Source: JAEUOS01 sp031423955
GTDB lineage: Bacteria; Pseudomonadota; Gammaproteobacteria; Burkholderiales; JAEUOS01
DNA length: 10,596 bases
Direction: 5' to 3'
Assembly: GCA_031423955.1 (NCBI GenBank)
Contig: JANPGJ010000055.1
Coordinates: 1-10,596, forward strand
Under the pieces are notes generated by a model. The model did no database searches. It was given only the letters and a program-made list of their open reading frames with translations, and had not been told where the DNA came from. This document shows, piece after piece, positions 1 through 5,294 of this stretch. The position numbers and the translations under genes are program-made. Every line of letters begins with the position of its first letter. The first letter of the stretch is position 1.

Positions 1-585
1 TCCAGCGGCGGCGACATCAAGGGCTTTCTCGAAGCCACCCCCGAGCATGTGTCGAAGCTGGCCTGGAACATGGGTACCCCGGCACGCATCGGCAAGCCGG
101 TGATCGCCGCGGCGCGCGGCTATTGCTTCGGCGTCGGCTTCGAAGTCTCGCTGGCCTGCGACTTCCGCCTGGTCACCGACACCACGCTGTACGCGCTGCC
201 CGAGCAGAAGCTGGGCCAGATTCCCGGCTCCGGCGGCTCGGCGCGGCTGCAGAAAATGGTCGGCATCACCCGCACCAAAGACATCGTGATGCGCTCGCGG
301 CGAATCCCCGGTCCGCAGGCTTTCCAGTGGGGCGTGGCCACCGACTGCGTGCCCGACGCCAACCTTGAATCCGCCACCGACGCGTTGGTCGATGAGCTTC
401 GCACTTTCTCGCCGCTGGCCCAACGCACCGCCAAAAAGCTGCTCAACGACACCGAGGATTCACCGCTGTCGATCGCCATCGAGCTCGAAGGCCACTGCTA
501 TTCGCGGCTGCGCAGTTCGGAGGATTTCAAGGAAGGGGTGGAGGCGTTTCATTCGAAGCGGCGCGCGAAGTTTGTTGGGCGCTGA
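1..585 (+). CDS. Enoyl-CoA hydratase/isomerase (crotonase) family protein, 5'-truncated by window edge
   Basis: The reading frame is open at base 1 and ends at TGA 583-585, giving the last 194 residues of a protein that would normally be about 260. Crotonases act on acyl-CoA thioesters in the cytoplasm. The first residues (SGGDIKGF) match the first oxyanion-hole motif, and GYCFGVGFE (codons 40-48) matches the second. Both acidic catalytic positions of classical enoyl-CoA hydratase are present: Glu at 142-144, and Glu in PEQ at 202-204, exactly 20 residues apart as in rat mitochondrial hydratase (E144/E164). The IPGSGG segment and RL follow as in the family. This supports a true hydratase, but the substrate cannot be read from the sequence. 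A GTG at 49 is only an internal codon. The neighbouring crotonase, acyl-CoA dehydrogenase and transporter pieces suggest a degradation cluster for aromatic, alicyclic or fatty acids (inference). Confidence 0.93.
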   Translation, partial: SSGGDIKGFLEATPEHVSKLAWNMGTPARIGKPVIAAARGYCFGVGFEVSLACDFRLVTDTTLYALPEQKLGQIPGSGGSARLQKMVGITRTKDIVMRSRRIPGPQAFQWGVATDCVPDANLESATDALVDELRTFSPLAQRTAKKLLNDTEDSPLSIAIELEGHCYSRLRSSEDFKEGVEAFHSKRRAKFVGR

Positions 586-613
586 GGTTGCGATCCTTAG
601 TCACGCCATTCGA

Positions 614-739
614 TTAGCGCCCACAGATGACCAGTTCTGAATACTCGCCGCGATACGCCGGGTTGCCCGCAATAATGCTCGCTCGACTCAGGGTGATCAG
701 GTCAAATTCATCTTCATAGATTTGGCGAATAGATAGCAA
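614..739 (-). other. Short unrecognised coding-like frame downstream of ccdB
   Basis: Reading leftward after ccdB, one frame gives 41 residues from a TTG at 737-739 to TAA 614-616. The product contains IYEDEFDLITLSRASIIAGN and ends GEYSELVICGR. Its composition (balanced acidic and hydrophobic residues, no arginine/alanine bias) looks like real protein, unlike the shadow frames nearby. The frame remains open upstream into the end of ccdB, so it could be a gene 3' end overwritten by the toxin-antitoxin module or a small third cistron 14 bp after ccdB. The only ribosome-site candidate is an AAGG overlapping the ccdB stop, which is poorly spaced. I do not recognise the family. Confidence 0.3.
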
Positions 740-753
740 CGGACGCGAGTGCC

Positions 754-1071
754 TTAAACCCCGCTGATCAACACATCGAGCGCGGCGACAATCGCAAATT
801 GGTTTTCACGCAAACTGCCGGCCGCAGGCCCCAGTTCTTTTTTCGAGATGCCCGCAAGCATCGGCGTGAGCAGGATGCAGCGCTCCCCGCCGATGTCGAA
901 AACGGGCTTAAGCGCTTCACTAGGCGGGCCGCCGAATGATTTGGCCTTGGCCAGTGGAATCACGACGCGGGTATCAAGGTGGTCGAGCAGGTCGCTCTGG
1001 ACATCGAGCAGGAAAGGAATGTCGGCCTTGGTACGCGGGTTTTTGTTGCGGTAAATTGAAAACTGGGCCAT
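754..1071 (-). CDS. ccdB: CcdB-family type II toxin
   Basis: This 105-residue protein is close to the 101 residues of F-plasmid CcdB, a poison of DNA gyrase. The N-terminus MAQFSIYRNK, then LLDVQSDLLD (21-30) and RVVIPLAKA (35-43), follow the CcdB pattern (mQF.vY, DVQSDiiD, RmVIPLa); the REN near the C-terminus (88-90) is also family-typical. I start at ATG 1069-1071 because the CcdB fold begins there; an earlier in-frame ATG (1146) would lie deep inside ccdA. AGGGA overlapping the ccdA stop serves as ribosome site, and the ccdA-ccdB gap is 13 bp, so the pair is co-transcribed and probably translationally linked. Oddity: the last residues are SGV where the F-plasmid toxin has Trp-Gly-Ile, residues reported as needed for gyrase poisoning, so killing activity may be altered. 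Confidence 0.93.
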   Translation of the reverse strand: MAQFSIYRNKNPRTKADIPFLLDVQSDLLDHLDTRVVIPLAKAKSFGGPPSEALKPVFDIGGERCILLTPMLAGISKKELGPAAGSLRENQFAIVAALDVLISGV

Positions 1072-1084
1072 GGCCTGCAGGTCC

Positions 1085-1330
1085 CTAAAATCCGCGCAGC
1101 CCGTCACTGAACACGCCGTGCTTCTCGACAAACTTGTTGTAGGCATCGAGCGAGGGCTTGTTATCCTTTAGCCATTGTTCCGCGCGCCGGCGCTTGACTT
1201 CCGCTGCGAGTGCCATCTCCAGTGTGGCCGAGAGGTTGATGTCCAGCGCCTTCGCCTTCAGCAGCAAATCGGCATTTACGCTTACGTTGGTGGGCTTTTT
1301 CAATGCGGCGGTGTCGTAGAGGGAGTTCAT
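1085..1330 (-). CDS. ccdA: CcdA-family type II antitoxin
   Basis: This 81-residue antitoxin neutralises CcdB and represses its own operon as a ribbon-helix-helix dimer. Residues 12-50 (KPTNVSVNADLLLKAKALDI, then ATLEMALAAEVK) match the ribbon-helix-helix DNA-binding half. Residues 52-81 (QWLKDNKPSLDAYNKFVEKH and GVFSDGLRGF) match the toxin-binding tail of CcdA. I prefer ATG 1328-1330, preceded by a GAGA purine stretch and about 20 bp downstream of a good promoter; a start at 1357 would lie inside the operator palindrome and has no ribosome site. It is first in the operon, with ccdB 13 bp downstream, and diverges from parD across a 408-bp gap. Regulation is most likely autorepression at the palindromes described at 1350-1387. 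Confidence 0.93.
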   Translation of the reverse strand: MNSLYDTAALKKPTNVSVNADLLLKAKALDINLSATLEMALAAEVKRRRAEQWLKDNKPSLDAYNKFVEKHGVFSDGLRGF

Positions 1331-1349
1331 CGAGATCTCAAAAACGTCA

Positions 1350-1387
1350 ATGCGCATATGTTATGCGCATGCGACATGCGATGTCAA
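1350..1387 (-). promoter_or_regulatory. ccdAB promoter with overlapping palindromic operators
   Basis: On the minus strand a perfect -35 TTGACA (1382-1387) is followed after 16 or 18 bp by -10 candidates CATAAC (1360-1365) or TAACAT (1358-1363). Inside this promoter lie two identical 8-bp palindromes ATGCGCAT at 1350-1357 and 1363-1370, 13 bp apart, and an adjacent dyad GACAT-GCG-ATGTC at 1373-1385. A repressor bound here would cover the -10 box and spacer, as expected for CcdA or CcdAB autorepression. The sites are seen; the link to CcdA is inference from how ribbon-helix-helix antitoxins work. Confidence 0.65.
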
Positions 1388-1687
1388 GCTGCCGCTGCGT
1401 TCCCGACGCCCGGTGCCATCGGGCGCAACGCGCTGCGGCAACCGCCCGGCGTGGCGGCGACGCCTGACAAATTTCATTCCGCCAGGTTGGTCAGGTATTG
1501 AGCAGGCTTGCGGGCCGCGGCAGCGACACGCGGCGTTCTTCGATTCGACGAAAACGCTGCGATTCGAGGGCAGTCGACCAGAGTTCGACTTGCCGCCGGT
1601 TCGGCATCACCATCACTTGCGCTTACCGTGGCACTTTGGTCACGCCTGGTGCCGATCCCGCGACGAGCGACGCCATTCTTGCAAGAG
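1388..1687. other. Gene-free gap between ccdA and parD
   Basis: Apart from the two promoter/operator ends, this stretch shows no supportable gene. Several frames are open for 65-175 codons, but their products are rich in Arg, Ala, Pro and His with no domain, and they overlap one another. One minus-strand frame ends in ARKPAQYLTNLAE with its stop at 1474-1476, which is protein-like over a dozen residues only and could be a gene remnant. Confidence 0.5.
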
Positions 1688-1717
1688 CTATCAATCTTTG
1701 ATAGTCTCGTCCGATAG
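1688..1717 (+). promoter_or_regulatory. parDE operator candidate (inverted repeat) upstream of parD
   Basis: A perfect 7-bp inverted repeat with a 3-bp spacer, CTATCAA-TCT-TTGATAG, occupies 1688-1704, and a further half-site GATAG lies at 1713-1717. The element sits 22-51 bp before the parD ATG, where the promoter should be (weak TTGCAA at 1679-1684 as possible -35). ParD antitoxins are ribbon-helix-helix repressors of their own operon, so this is the likely autoregulatory site. The ribosome site GGAGG (1727-1731) follows. Confidence 0.55.
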
Positions 1718-1738
1718 AGGACTTCCGGAGGCCAAGCC

Positions 1739-2011
1739 ATGCCGTCAAGCTATGTTGTGGGCGAACATTTTGAGGCGTTTATCAAAAAGCAGATTCAGCA
1801 AGGCCGCTATGCCAGCGCCAGCGAGGTCATCCGCGACGGGCTTCGCGCCCTGGAAGACCGCGAGCAATTTCGCGTCGTGAAGCTCGAAGCCCTGCGCATA
1901 GAAATTCAGAAGGGCGTGAACAGTGGCGCAGGCCTTCCTGCAGAAACCGTCTTTGCCGAGTTGCGCACTCGCATCGCAAAGGTGGCTGCCGGTCAATCCG
2001 GCAAATCATGA
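1739..2011 (+). CDS. parD: ParD-family type II antitoxin
   Basis: The product is a 90-residue ParD-like antitoxin that binds ParE and represses the operon. The N-terminal pattern (MPSSYVVGEHFEAFIKKQIQ, then GRYASASEVIRDGLRALEDRE) is the ParD ribbon-helix-helix: a short strand, the GEHFEAFI helix, and the SASEVIRDGLR helix. Residues 45-90 form the variable toxin-binding tail. The ATG at 1739 follows a strong GGAGG at 1727-1731 with 7-bp spacing. Its TGA overlaps the parE ATG (ATGA at 2008-2011), the usual translational coupling in these pairs. Confidence 0.95.
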   Translation: MPSSYVVGEHFEAFIKKQIQQGRYASASEVIRDGLRALEDREQFRVVKLEALRIEIQKGVNSGAGLPAETVFAELRTRIAKVAAGQSGKS

Positions 2012-2307
2012 AGGTTGATTTTTCACCAGTCGCAAAAGCGGATTTGATTGATATCGCTGTCTATATTGCCCGGAACAACCCGGTCCGTGCGTTCAGCTTC
2101 GTCGATGAGCTGGAAGCGAAGTGCCTTGGGATCGGCCGGGCGCCACACATTGGCACGGAGCGGCCTGAGTTGGGAGATGGCATGCGCATGCTCCCGCATG
2201 GCCGCTATTTGATCTTTTACCGCGAAAACGACGGCATGATCCGCATCGAGCGCGTCATACACGGGGCGCGTGATATTGGCGGCGATGATATCGACGTCGA
2301 AGCCTGA
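2008..2307 (+). CDS. parE: ParE/RelE-superfamily type II toxin
   Basis: This 99-residue protein has the ParE pattern: MKVDFSPVAKADLIDIAVYI at the N-terminus, a central region with RAPHIGTERPELGDGMRMLP, and the core strand segment GRYLIFYRENDGMIRIERVIHGARD. ParE toxins usually poison DNA gyrase, while RelE relatives cut mRNA; sequence and ParD partnership favour ParE, but the target is not proven. The start overlaps the parD stop by 4 bp. Length matches the family and there is no sign of damage. Transcription probably ends at or before the hairpins at 2563-2599. Confidence 0.95.
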   Translation: MKVDFSPVAKADLIDIAVYIARNNPVRAFSFVDELEAKCLGIGRAPHIGTERPELGDGMRMLPHGRYLIFYRENDGMIRIERVIHGARDIGGDDIDVEA

Positions 2308-2505
2308 CTGTCGCGGCCGCCGGCAGGCGCTTGAGCGGCATCGCGACGCTGCGACCCCGCGCCGAAGTGCCGTATCGGCAACGCCAACACCTGACCGCCT
2401 GACCATCTGCGAGTCCAGCGGTGGTCCGGACAATGCACGGGACCAATGCCCCGACTGGCGGTCTGCAGCACGCTCCAAGGCGCGGGCAAGTGCCGTTCCG
2501 GATTT
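2308..2505. other. Gene-free stretch between parE and the crotonase leader
   Basis: Together with the leader that follows, this makes a 338-bp gap. No frame here resembles a known protein. The long minus-strand frame running through it (to 2556) is antisense to parE and has shadow-type composition. No strong hairpin followed by a T-run is seen directly after parE. Confidence 0.5.
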
Positions 2506-2599
2506 TGATATAGCTGCATTGCGCGAACGCGACTTACCTGAAGTCGCGAAGTTCAATAGACTCGCGTTCGCTCGCCGAACGCGCCGGCGTTTGTTTTTT
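2506..2599 (+). promoter_or_regulatory. Putative promoter and attenuator-like leader upstream of crotonase gene
   Basis: An extended -10 candidate TGATATAGC (2506-2514) would place transcription start near 2521. The RNA from there contains segments that can pair in competing ways: CGAACGCG (2524-2531) with CGCGTTCG (2563-2570); CGCGACTT (2528-2535) with AAGTCGCG (2541-2548); CGCGTTCG (2563-2570) with CGAACGCG (2576-2583); and CGAACGC (2576-2582) with GCGTTTG (2587-2593, one G-U pair). The last is followed at once by six T (2594-2599), a textbook intrinsic terminator. Because 2563-2570 and 2576-2583 each have alternative partners, the layout resembles terminator/antiterminator switching. The pairings are seen; the switching is inference. 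No start codon for a leader peptide was found. Confidence 0.4.
2576..2599 (+). terminator. Intrinsic terminator
   Basis: The stem CGAACGC / GCGTTTG (2576-2582 with 2587-2593, one G-U pair) has loop GCCG and runs directly into TTTTTT at 2594-2599. It lies 46 bp upstream of the crotonase ATG, with little room for a promoter between. It may end parDE transcription, or act conditionally on the crotonase transcript. Confidence 0.6.
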
Positions 2600-2645
2600 C
2601 GACTTCGTCCGGCCCCGGCATCTGACGATCAATTACAGGAAAACC

Positions 2646-3422
2646 ATGAACAGCTATACCGAACTGAAAATCGAGATCGACGGCCACGTCGCGGTCTTCA
2701 CCATGGACAGCCCGCCGGTCAATGCGCTGACCCGCACGCTGAATGATGAATTGACCCACGCCATGGACAAGGTCTCCGAACTGGACGACATTCGCGTGGT
2801 GGTATTGACCGGTGCCGGCAAGGTTTTTTGCGCCGGCGCGGACTTGAAGGGGCGCGCGCAAAACATCAAGGAGCCGGGCGACTTCGGCGCGCCTTCGCGC
2901 CGCACGCGCGAATGCTTTCACGCGATTCGCGAATGCGCCAAACCGGTGATCGTGGCGATCAATGGCGCTGCGCTGGGGTCTGGCCTGGCGATGGCGGCCT
3001 CCGCCGACATACTGCTGACCTCTGAAAAAGGATCGCTCGGCATGCCTGAAGTGGATGTCGGCCTGCTTGGCGGCTGTCGCCATGCGATGCGCCTGTTCAG
3101 CCATTCGCGCCTGCGCCGCATGATGCTCACCGGTTACCGTGTGCCGGGGCCGGAGTTGTATCGCCTGGGTATTGTCGAAGCATGCACCACGCCGGAAGAG
3201 TTGATGCCTGCCGCCATGGAACTGGCGCGAACCATTGCCTCGAAGAGCCCGGTATCGACACGCATGGGCAAGCACACCATGAACGTGATTGAAGACATGA
3301 GCCTGCGCGACGGCTATCGCTACGAGCAGGACATGACGGCCCAGATCAGCAAGACCGACGATGCGAAGGAGGCCCAACTGGCCTTCAAGGAAAAGCGCGC
3401 GCCGGTATTCAAGGGGCGCTAG
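2646..3422 (+). CDS. Enoyl-CoA hydratase/isomerase (crotonase) family protein lacking one catalytic Glu
   Basis: This is a complete 258-residue crotonase, the usual length. The first oxyanion-hole motif is FCAGADLK (61-68) and the second NGAALGSGLA (106-115). Aligning GSGLAMAASAD with the classical GGGCELAMMCD puts Ala115 where hydratases carry the first catalytic Glu, while the second Glu is kept (E135 in MPEVDVG). The family-typical PGxGG after it is replaced by LLGGCRHAMRL. One-Glu crotonases include isomerases, dehydratases and hydrolases, so the reaction may not be hydration. AGGA at 2637-2640 is the ribosome site for ATG 2646. The next gene (Bug-type binding protein) begins within a base of the stop, so the two were one operon. 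Substrate unknown. Confidence 0.93.
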   Translation: MNSYTELKIEIDGHVAVFTMDSPPVNALTRTLNDELTHAMDKVSELDDIRVVVLTGAGKVFCAGADLKGRAQNIKEPGDFGAPSRRTRECFHAIRECAKPVIVAINGAALGSGLAMAASADILLTSEKGSLGMPEVDVGLLGGCRHAMRLFSHSRLRRMMLTGYRVPGPELYRLGIVEACTTPEELMPAAMELARTIASKSPVSTRMGKHTMNVIEDMSLRDGYRYEQDMTAQISKTDDAKEAQLAFKEKRAPVFKGR

Positions 3423-3947
3423 GTGAGGCCTGCCAATACCATGCGCCGGGCGTATGGATGCCACGCGCTGGCGCTGTTGTTGGCACTTGGCGCGATGCCT
3501 GCCGCACACGCGGCATGGCCGGAAAAGCCGGCGCGCCTCGTCGTGCCGTTTGCCGCGGGAGGCGCCTCCGACATGATGGCGCGCAGCCTCGCGCTGAAGC
3601 TTGCCGAGCGCTTGGGGCAGCCGGTGACCATTGAAAACCGCGGCGGCGCCGGCGGCGGGGTCGGTGCCGAGGCAGTCGCGGGCGCCACTCCCGATGGCTA
3701 CACGCTGCTGTTCGCCACCATGGGTTCGCTGACCATCAACCCGGCGCTCTACAAAAACCTGCGCTATGACCCGGTGAAGCATTTCGTACCGATCACGCTG
3801 ACCCACAACACTTCCAATCTGCAGGTGGTGCATCCGGACGTCAAAGCGACATCGGTGGCCGAATTGATCGCACTGGCCCGCAAGATGCCGGGTTCGCCGA
3901 GATTGCCAAGCGCGGCGAACCGATTCCCGCCACCCTCTCGATGCTGA
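3423..3947 (+). pseudogene. Bug/TctC-type periplasmic binding protein, truncated at about residue 157
   Basis: The gene starts as a tripartite tricarboxylate transporter receptor (Bug family), which captures carboxylates in the periplasm. A signal peptide (ALALLLALGAMPAAHA, then AWPEKP) is followed by typical Bug segments: RLVVPFAAGGASDMMARSLA, VTIENRGGAGG, GATPDGYTLLFATMGSLTIN, NPALYKNLRYDPVKHFVPIT and ELIALARKMPG. Bug proteins run to about 320-330 residues, but homology stops near base 3891, and the remaining codons to TGA 3945-3947 are the wrong frame of an acyl-CoA dehydrogenase. Start may be GTG 3423 (AAGGGG at 3411-3416) or ATG 3441; the ATG gives a cleaner signal peptide. The second lobe of the binding fold is missing, so function is unlikely. 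It abuts the crotonase stop. Confidence 0.88.
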
Positions 3948-4162
3948 AAATCTGGTCTACCGAAACCTATGAGCGACTGGCGCTGCTGCTGATCGAATCG
4001 GCCGAGGAGTATGGCGGGTTGCGCGATCACTGCAAGACCGACGAAATCGATCTGCATGTGGTGGCGCCGCTGTTCAACGCGCTGGGCGCCAAGATATTCG
4101 CCGGCAGCAACGAGATTCAGCGCAATATTCTCGCCAGGCAGGTGCTGGAGTTGCCGGGCTGA
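3891..4162 (+). pseudogene. Acyl-CoA dehydrogenase C-terminal fragment
   Basis: In the frame ending at TGA 4160-4162, translation from about 3893 reads FAEIAKRGEPIPATLSMLKI and continues to AKIFAGSNEIQRNILARQVL and ELPG. This is the C-terminal helical domain of acyl-CoA dehydrogenases, including the GxxEIQRNILA segment near the FAD/dimer interface. Only about 90 of some 380-400 residues are present, so the FAD- and substrate-binding N-terminal parts are lost. The fragment is joined out of frame to the Bug gene at about 3891. An ATG at 3941 exists but has no good ribosome site. It is probably untranslated debris of a gene that once belonged to the same catabolic cluster, or an assembly join. 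Confidence 0.85.
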
Positions 4163-4188
4163 AGGGCATGGCACAGCGGGCGCCCGCA

Positions 4189-4275
4189 CCCAACTCGACA
4201 GCCGGTGGTTCGCCGAAACCCCGCTGATCCCGGGCGAACAGTTTGGCATCGGTGGGGCGATTTCGGTGCGCGGCC
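4189..4275 (+). pseudogene. Fragment resembling a TpsB (ShlB/FhaC/HecB) outer-membrane transporter barrel
   Basis: In frame 3 the translation is QLDSRWFAETPLIPGEQFGI then GGAISVRG. The string LIPGEQFGIGGxxSVRG is the signature of the late barrel region of two-partner-secretion transporters, where an EQF-GG-SVRG motif is widely conserved. Only about 29 codons match, with no start and no flanking barrel strands, so it is a remnant. The call rests on motif recognition alone. Confidence 0.45.
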
Positions 4276-4277
4276 CG

Positions 4278-4344
4278 CGGCGCATCCCCGGTGCGCAGGC
4301 GCTCCAATCGGCCGTGGCCAGCGACGGCGCGGCCGATGCCGAAG
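4278..4344 (+). pseudogene. Crotonase-like gene fragment
   Basis: The translation RRIPGAQALQSAVASDGAAD matches the crotonase gene at the left edge over the corresponding stretch RRIPGPQAFQWGVATDCVPD (from base 298): 13 of 21 residues are the same, in the right order and without gaps. The fragment follows the TpsB-like piece in the same frame and ends where the convergent Crp/Fnr gene begins. Too short for certainty; it would be a third crotonase remnant in this region. Confidence 0.4.
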
Positions 4345-5076
4345 TCAGGCCGCCAGCGCAGTCGTGAGCGGGTGGTAGCAAGCCGGTCGCGCCGCGGCGT
4401 AACACTCGCAGGCGCGCTGCTCGAGGCGGCGGCGATCGAGCACCGCGATGTGCCCGCGCCAGTAGCGGATCACCCCTGCCTGTTGCAGCTTCAGCGCCGC
4501 GGTGGTCACGCTTTCGCGGCGCACGCCGAGCAGGGTGGCCACCAGTTCGTGGGTCATCACCAGCTCATCGCAGGAGGACTGGTCGAGGCCCATGAGCAGC
4601 CGGCGACAGACCTGCTGGTCGACCGAGTGATAACGGTTGCACAGGGCGGTCTGCGTCATTTGCGTGACCATGCTTTGCGTATAGCGCAGGAGCATAGCCA
4701 GCACCGGGCCGCCGCGCCGAACCTCGTCCTTGAGCACCTGCGCACGCAGTCGGTAGCCCAGGCCGGCATTTTGCACCACCGCACGGTTCGCGGTGGCGTC
4801 GCCGCCCATCAGCAGCGGCACCCCCACCACGCCGTCGCTTCCCACCACCGCGACCTCGGCGGTGCCGCCATCCCGCGTCATGCAGATCAGGGAAACCACC
4901 GCGGTGGTCGGGAAGGTCACATGCGAGGGCTCGGCGCACGATTCACACACCACCTGGCCAAGCGCCAGATCCACCGCTTCCAGCTGTCCTTCCAGGCGTT
5001 CCCATTCGGCCGCCGGCAGCGCGGCGAGCAACTGGTTTTGTCGCGGATCGGTGATGTTGTCCATAGATGGATTCAT
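4345..5076 (-). CDS. Crp/Fnr-family transcriptional regulator
   Basis: The 243-residue product has a cyclic-nucleotide-binding-like N-terminal domain (about 15-130), a dimer helix, and a C-terminal winged helix-turn-helix (about 173-212, ELVATLLGVRRESVTTAALK). The tail RACECYAAAR is typical of a large proteobacterial Crp/Fnr subgroup. The cAMP contact pattern of CRP (GE followed by RS) is not present in GSDGVVGVPLLMGGDATANR, and there is no FNR-type N-terminal cysteine cluster, so the signal is unknown. I start at ATG 5074-5076, where GAGGGA sits 6 bp upstream; an ATG two codons earlier (5082) overlaps that site, and the frame extends to 5304 without support. A dyad at 5156-5173 lies about 80 bp upstream and may control it. 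Confidence 0.9.
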   Translation of the reverse strand: MNPSMDNITDPRQNQLLAALPAAEWERLEGQLEAVDLALGQVVCESCAEPSHVTFPTTAVVSLICMTRDGGTAEVAVVGSDGVVGVPLLMGGDATANRAVVQNAGLGYRLRAQVLKDEVRRGGPVLAMLLRYTQSMVTQMTQTALCNRYHSVDQQVCRRLLMGLDQSSCDELVMTHELVATLLGVRRESVTTAALKLQQAGVIRYWRGHIAVLDRRRLEQRACECYAAARPACYHPLTTALAA

Positions 5077-5155
5077 ATGCATTCCCTCTCGTTGATCGAG
5101 TTCCCATCTTGCGGATTTGCCGCCGGGCAGGGTGTCGGCCGCCGCATGTTTCGCC

Positions 5156-5173
5156 TGTCGGCCGCTTCCTACA
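5156..5173. promoter_or_regulatory. GacA/NarL-type dyad, copy 1 (crp / small-protein gap)
   Basis: TGTCGG-N6-CCTACA, an imperfect inverted repeat of the same form as the copies at 6160, 6972 and 8734. It lies about 80 bp upstream of the Crp/Fnr start and about 120 bp upstream of the small-protein start at 5295, so it could serve either gene. Confidence 0.45.
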
Positions 5174-5245
5174 ACAGCGGCGCCAGCGTGCGTTGCCGCA
5201 CCGATTCCTGGCGGGCGCGCAACTACTCTTGCAGGAGTTTCCAGA

Positions 5246-5269
5246 TCCGCACGCGTTGCCGCGTGCGGA
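5246..5269. repeat. Perfect 10-bp inverted repeat upstream of the small-protein gene
   Basis: TCCGCACGCG-TTGC-CGCGTGCGGA forms a perfect 10-bp stem with a 4-base loop, ending 25 bp before ATG 5295. No T-run follows on either strand, so it is not an intrinsic terminator. It could be an RNA structure in the 5' leader or a protein-binding site. Confidence 0.6.
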
Positions 5270-5294
5270 CCCCACCCTCGACAGGAGAAAAGAC

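Noticed and set aside
1350..1880. Plus-strand frame with a His-rich stretch (HHHH) suggesting a metal-binding protein
   Set aside because: It overlaps parD in the wrong frame, starts inside the ccdAB operator and has no ribosome site or domain.
2553..3833. Long minus-strand open frame (426 codons) opposite the second crotonase and Bug genes
   Set aside because: It lies antisense to two clearly homologous genes, is rich in His, Arg and Ala, and shows no domain; G+C-rich codon bias opens such shadow frames.
5246..5269. The hairpin as an intrinsic terminator
   Set aside because: No T-run follows on either strand, and it lies upstream of a gene start rather than after a stop.
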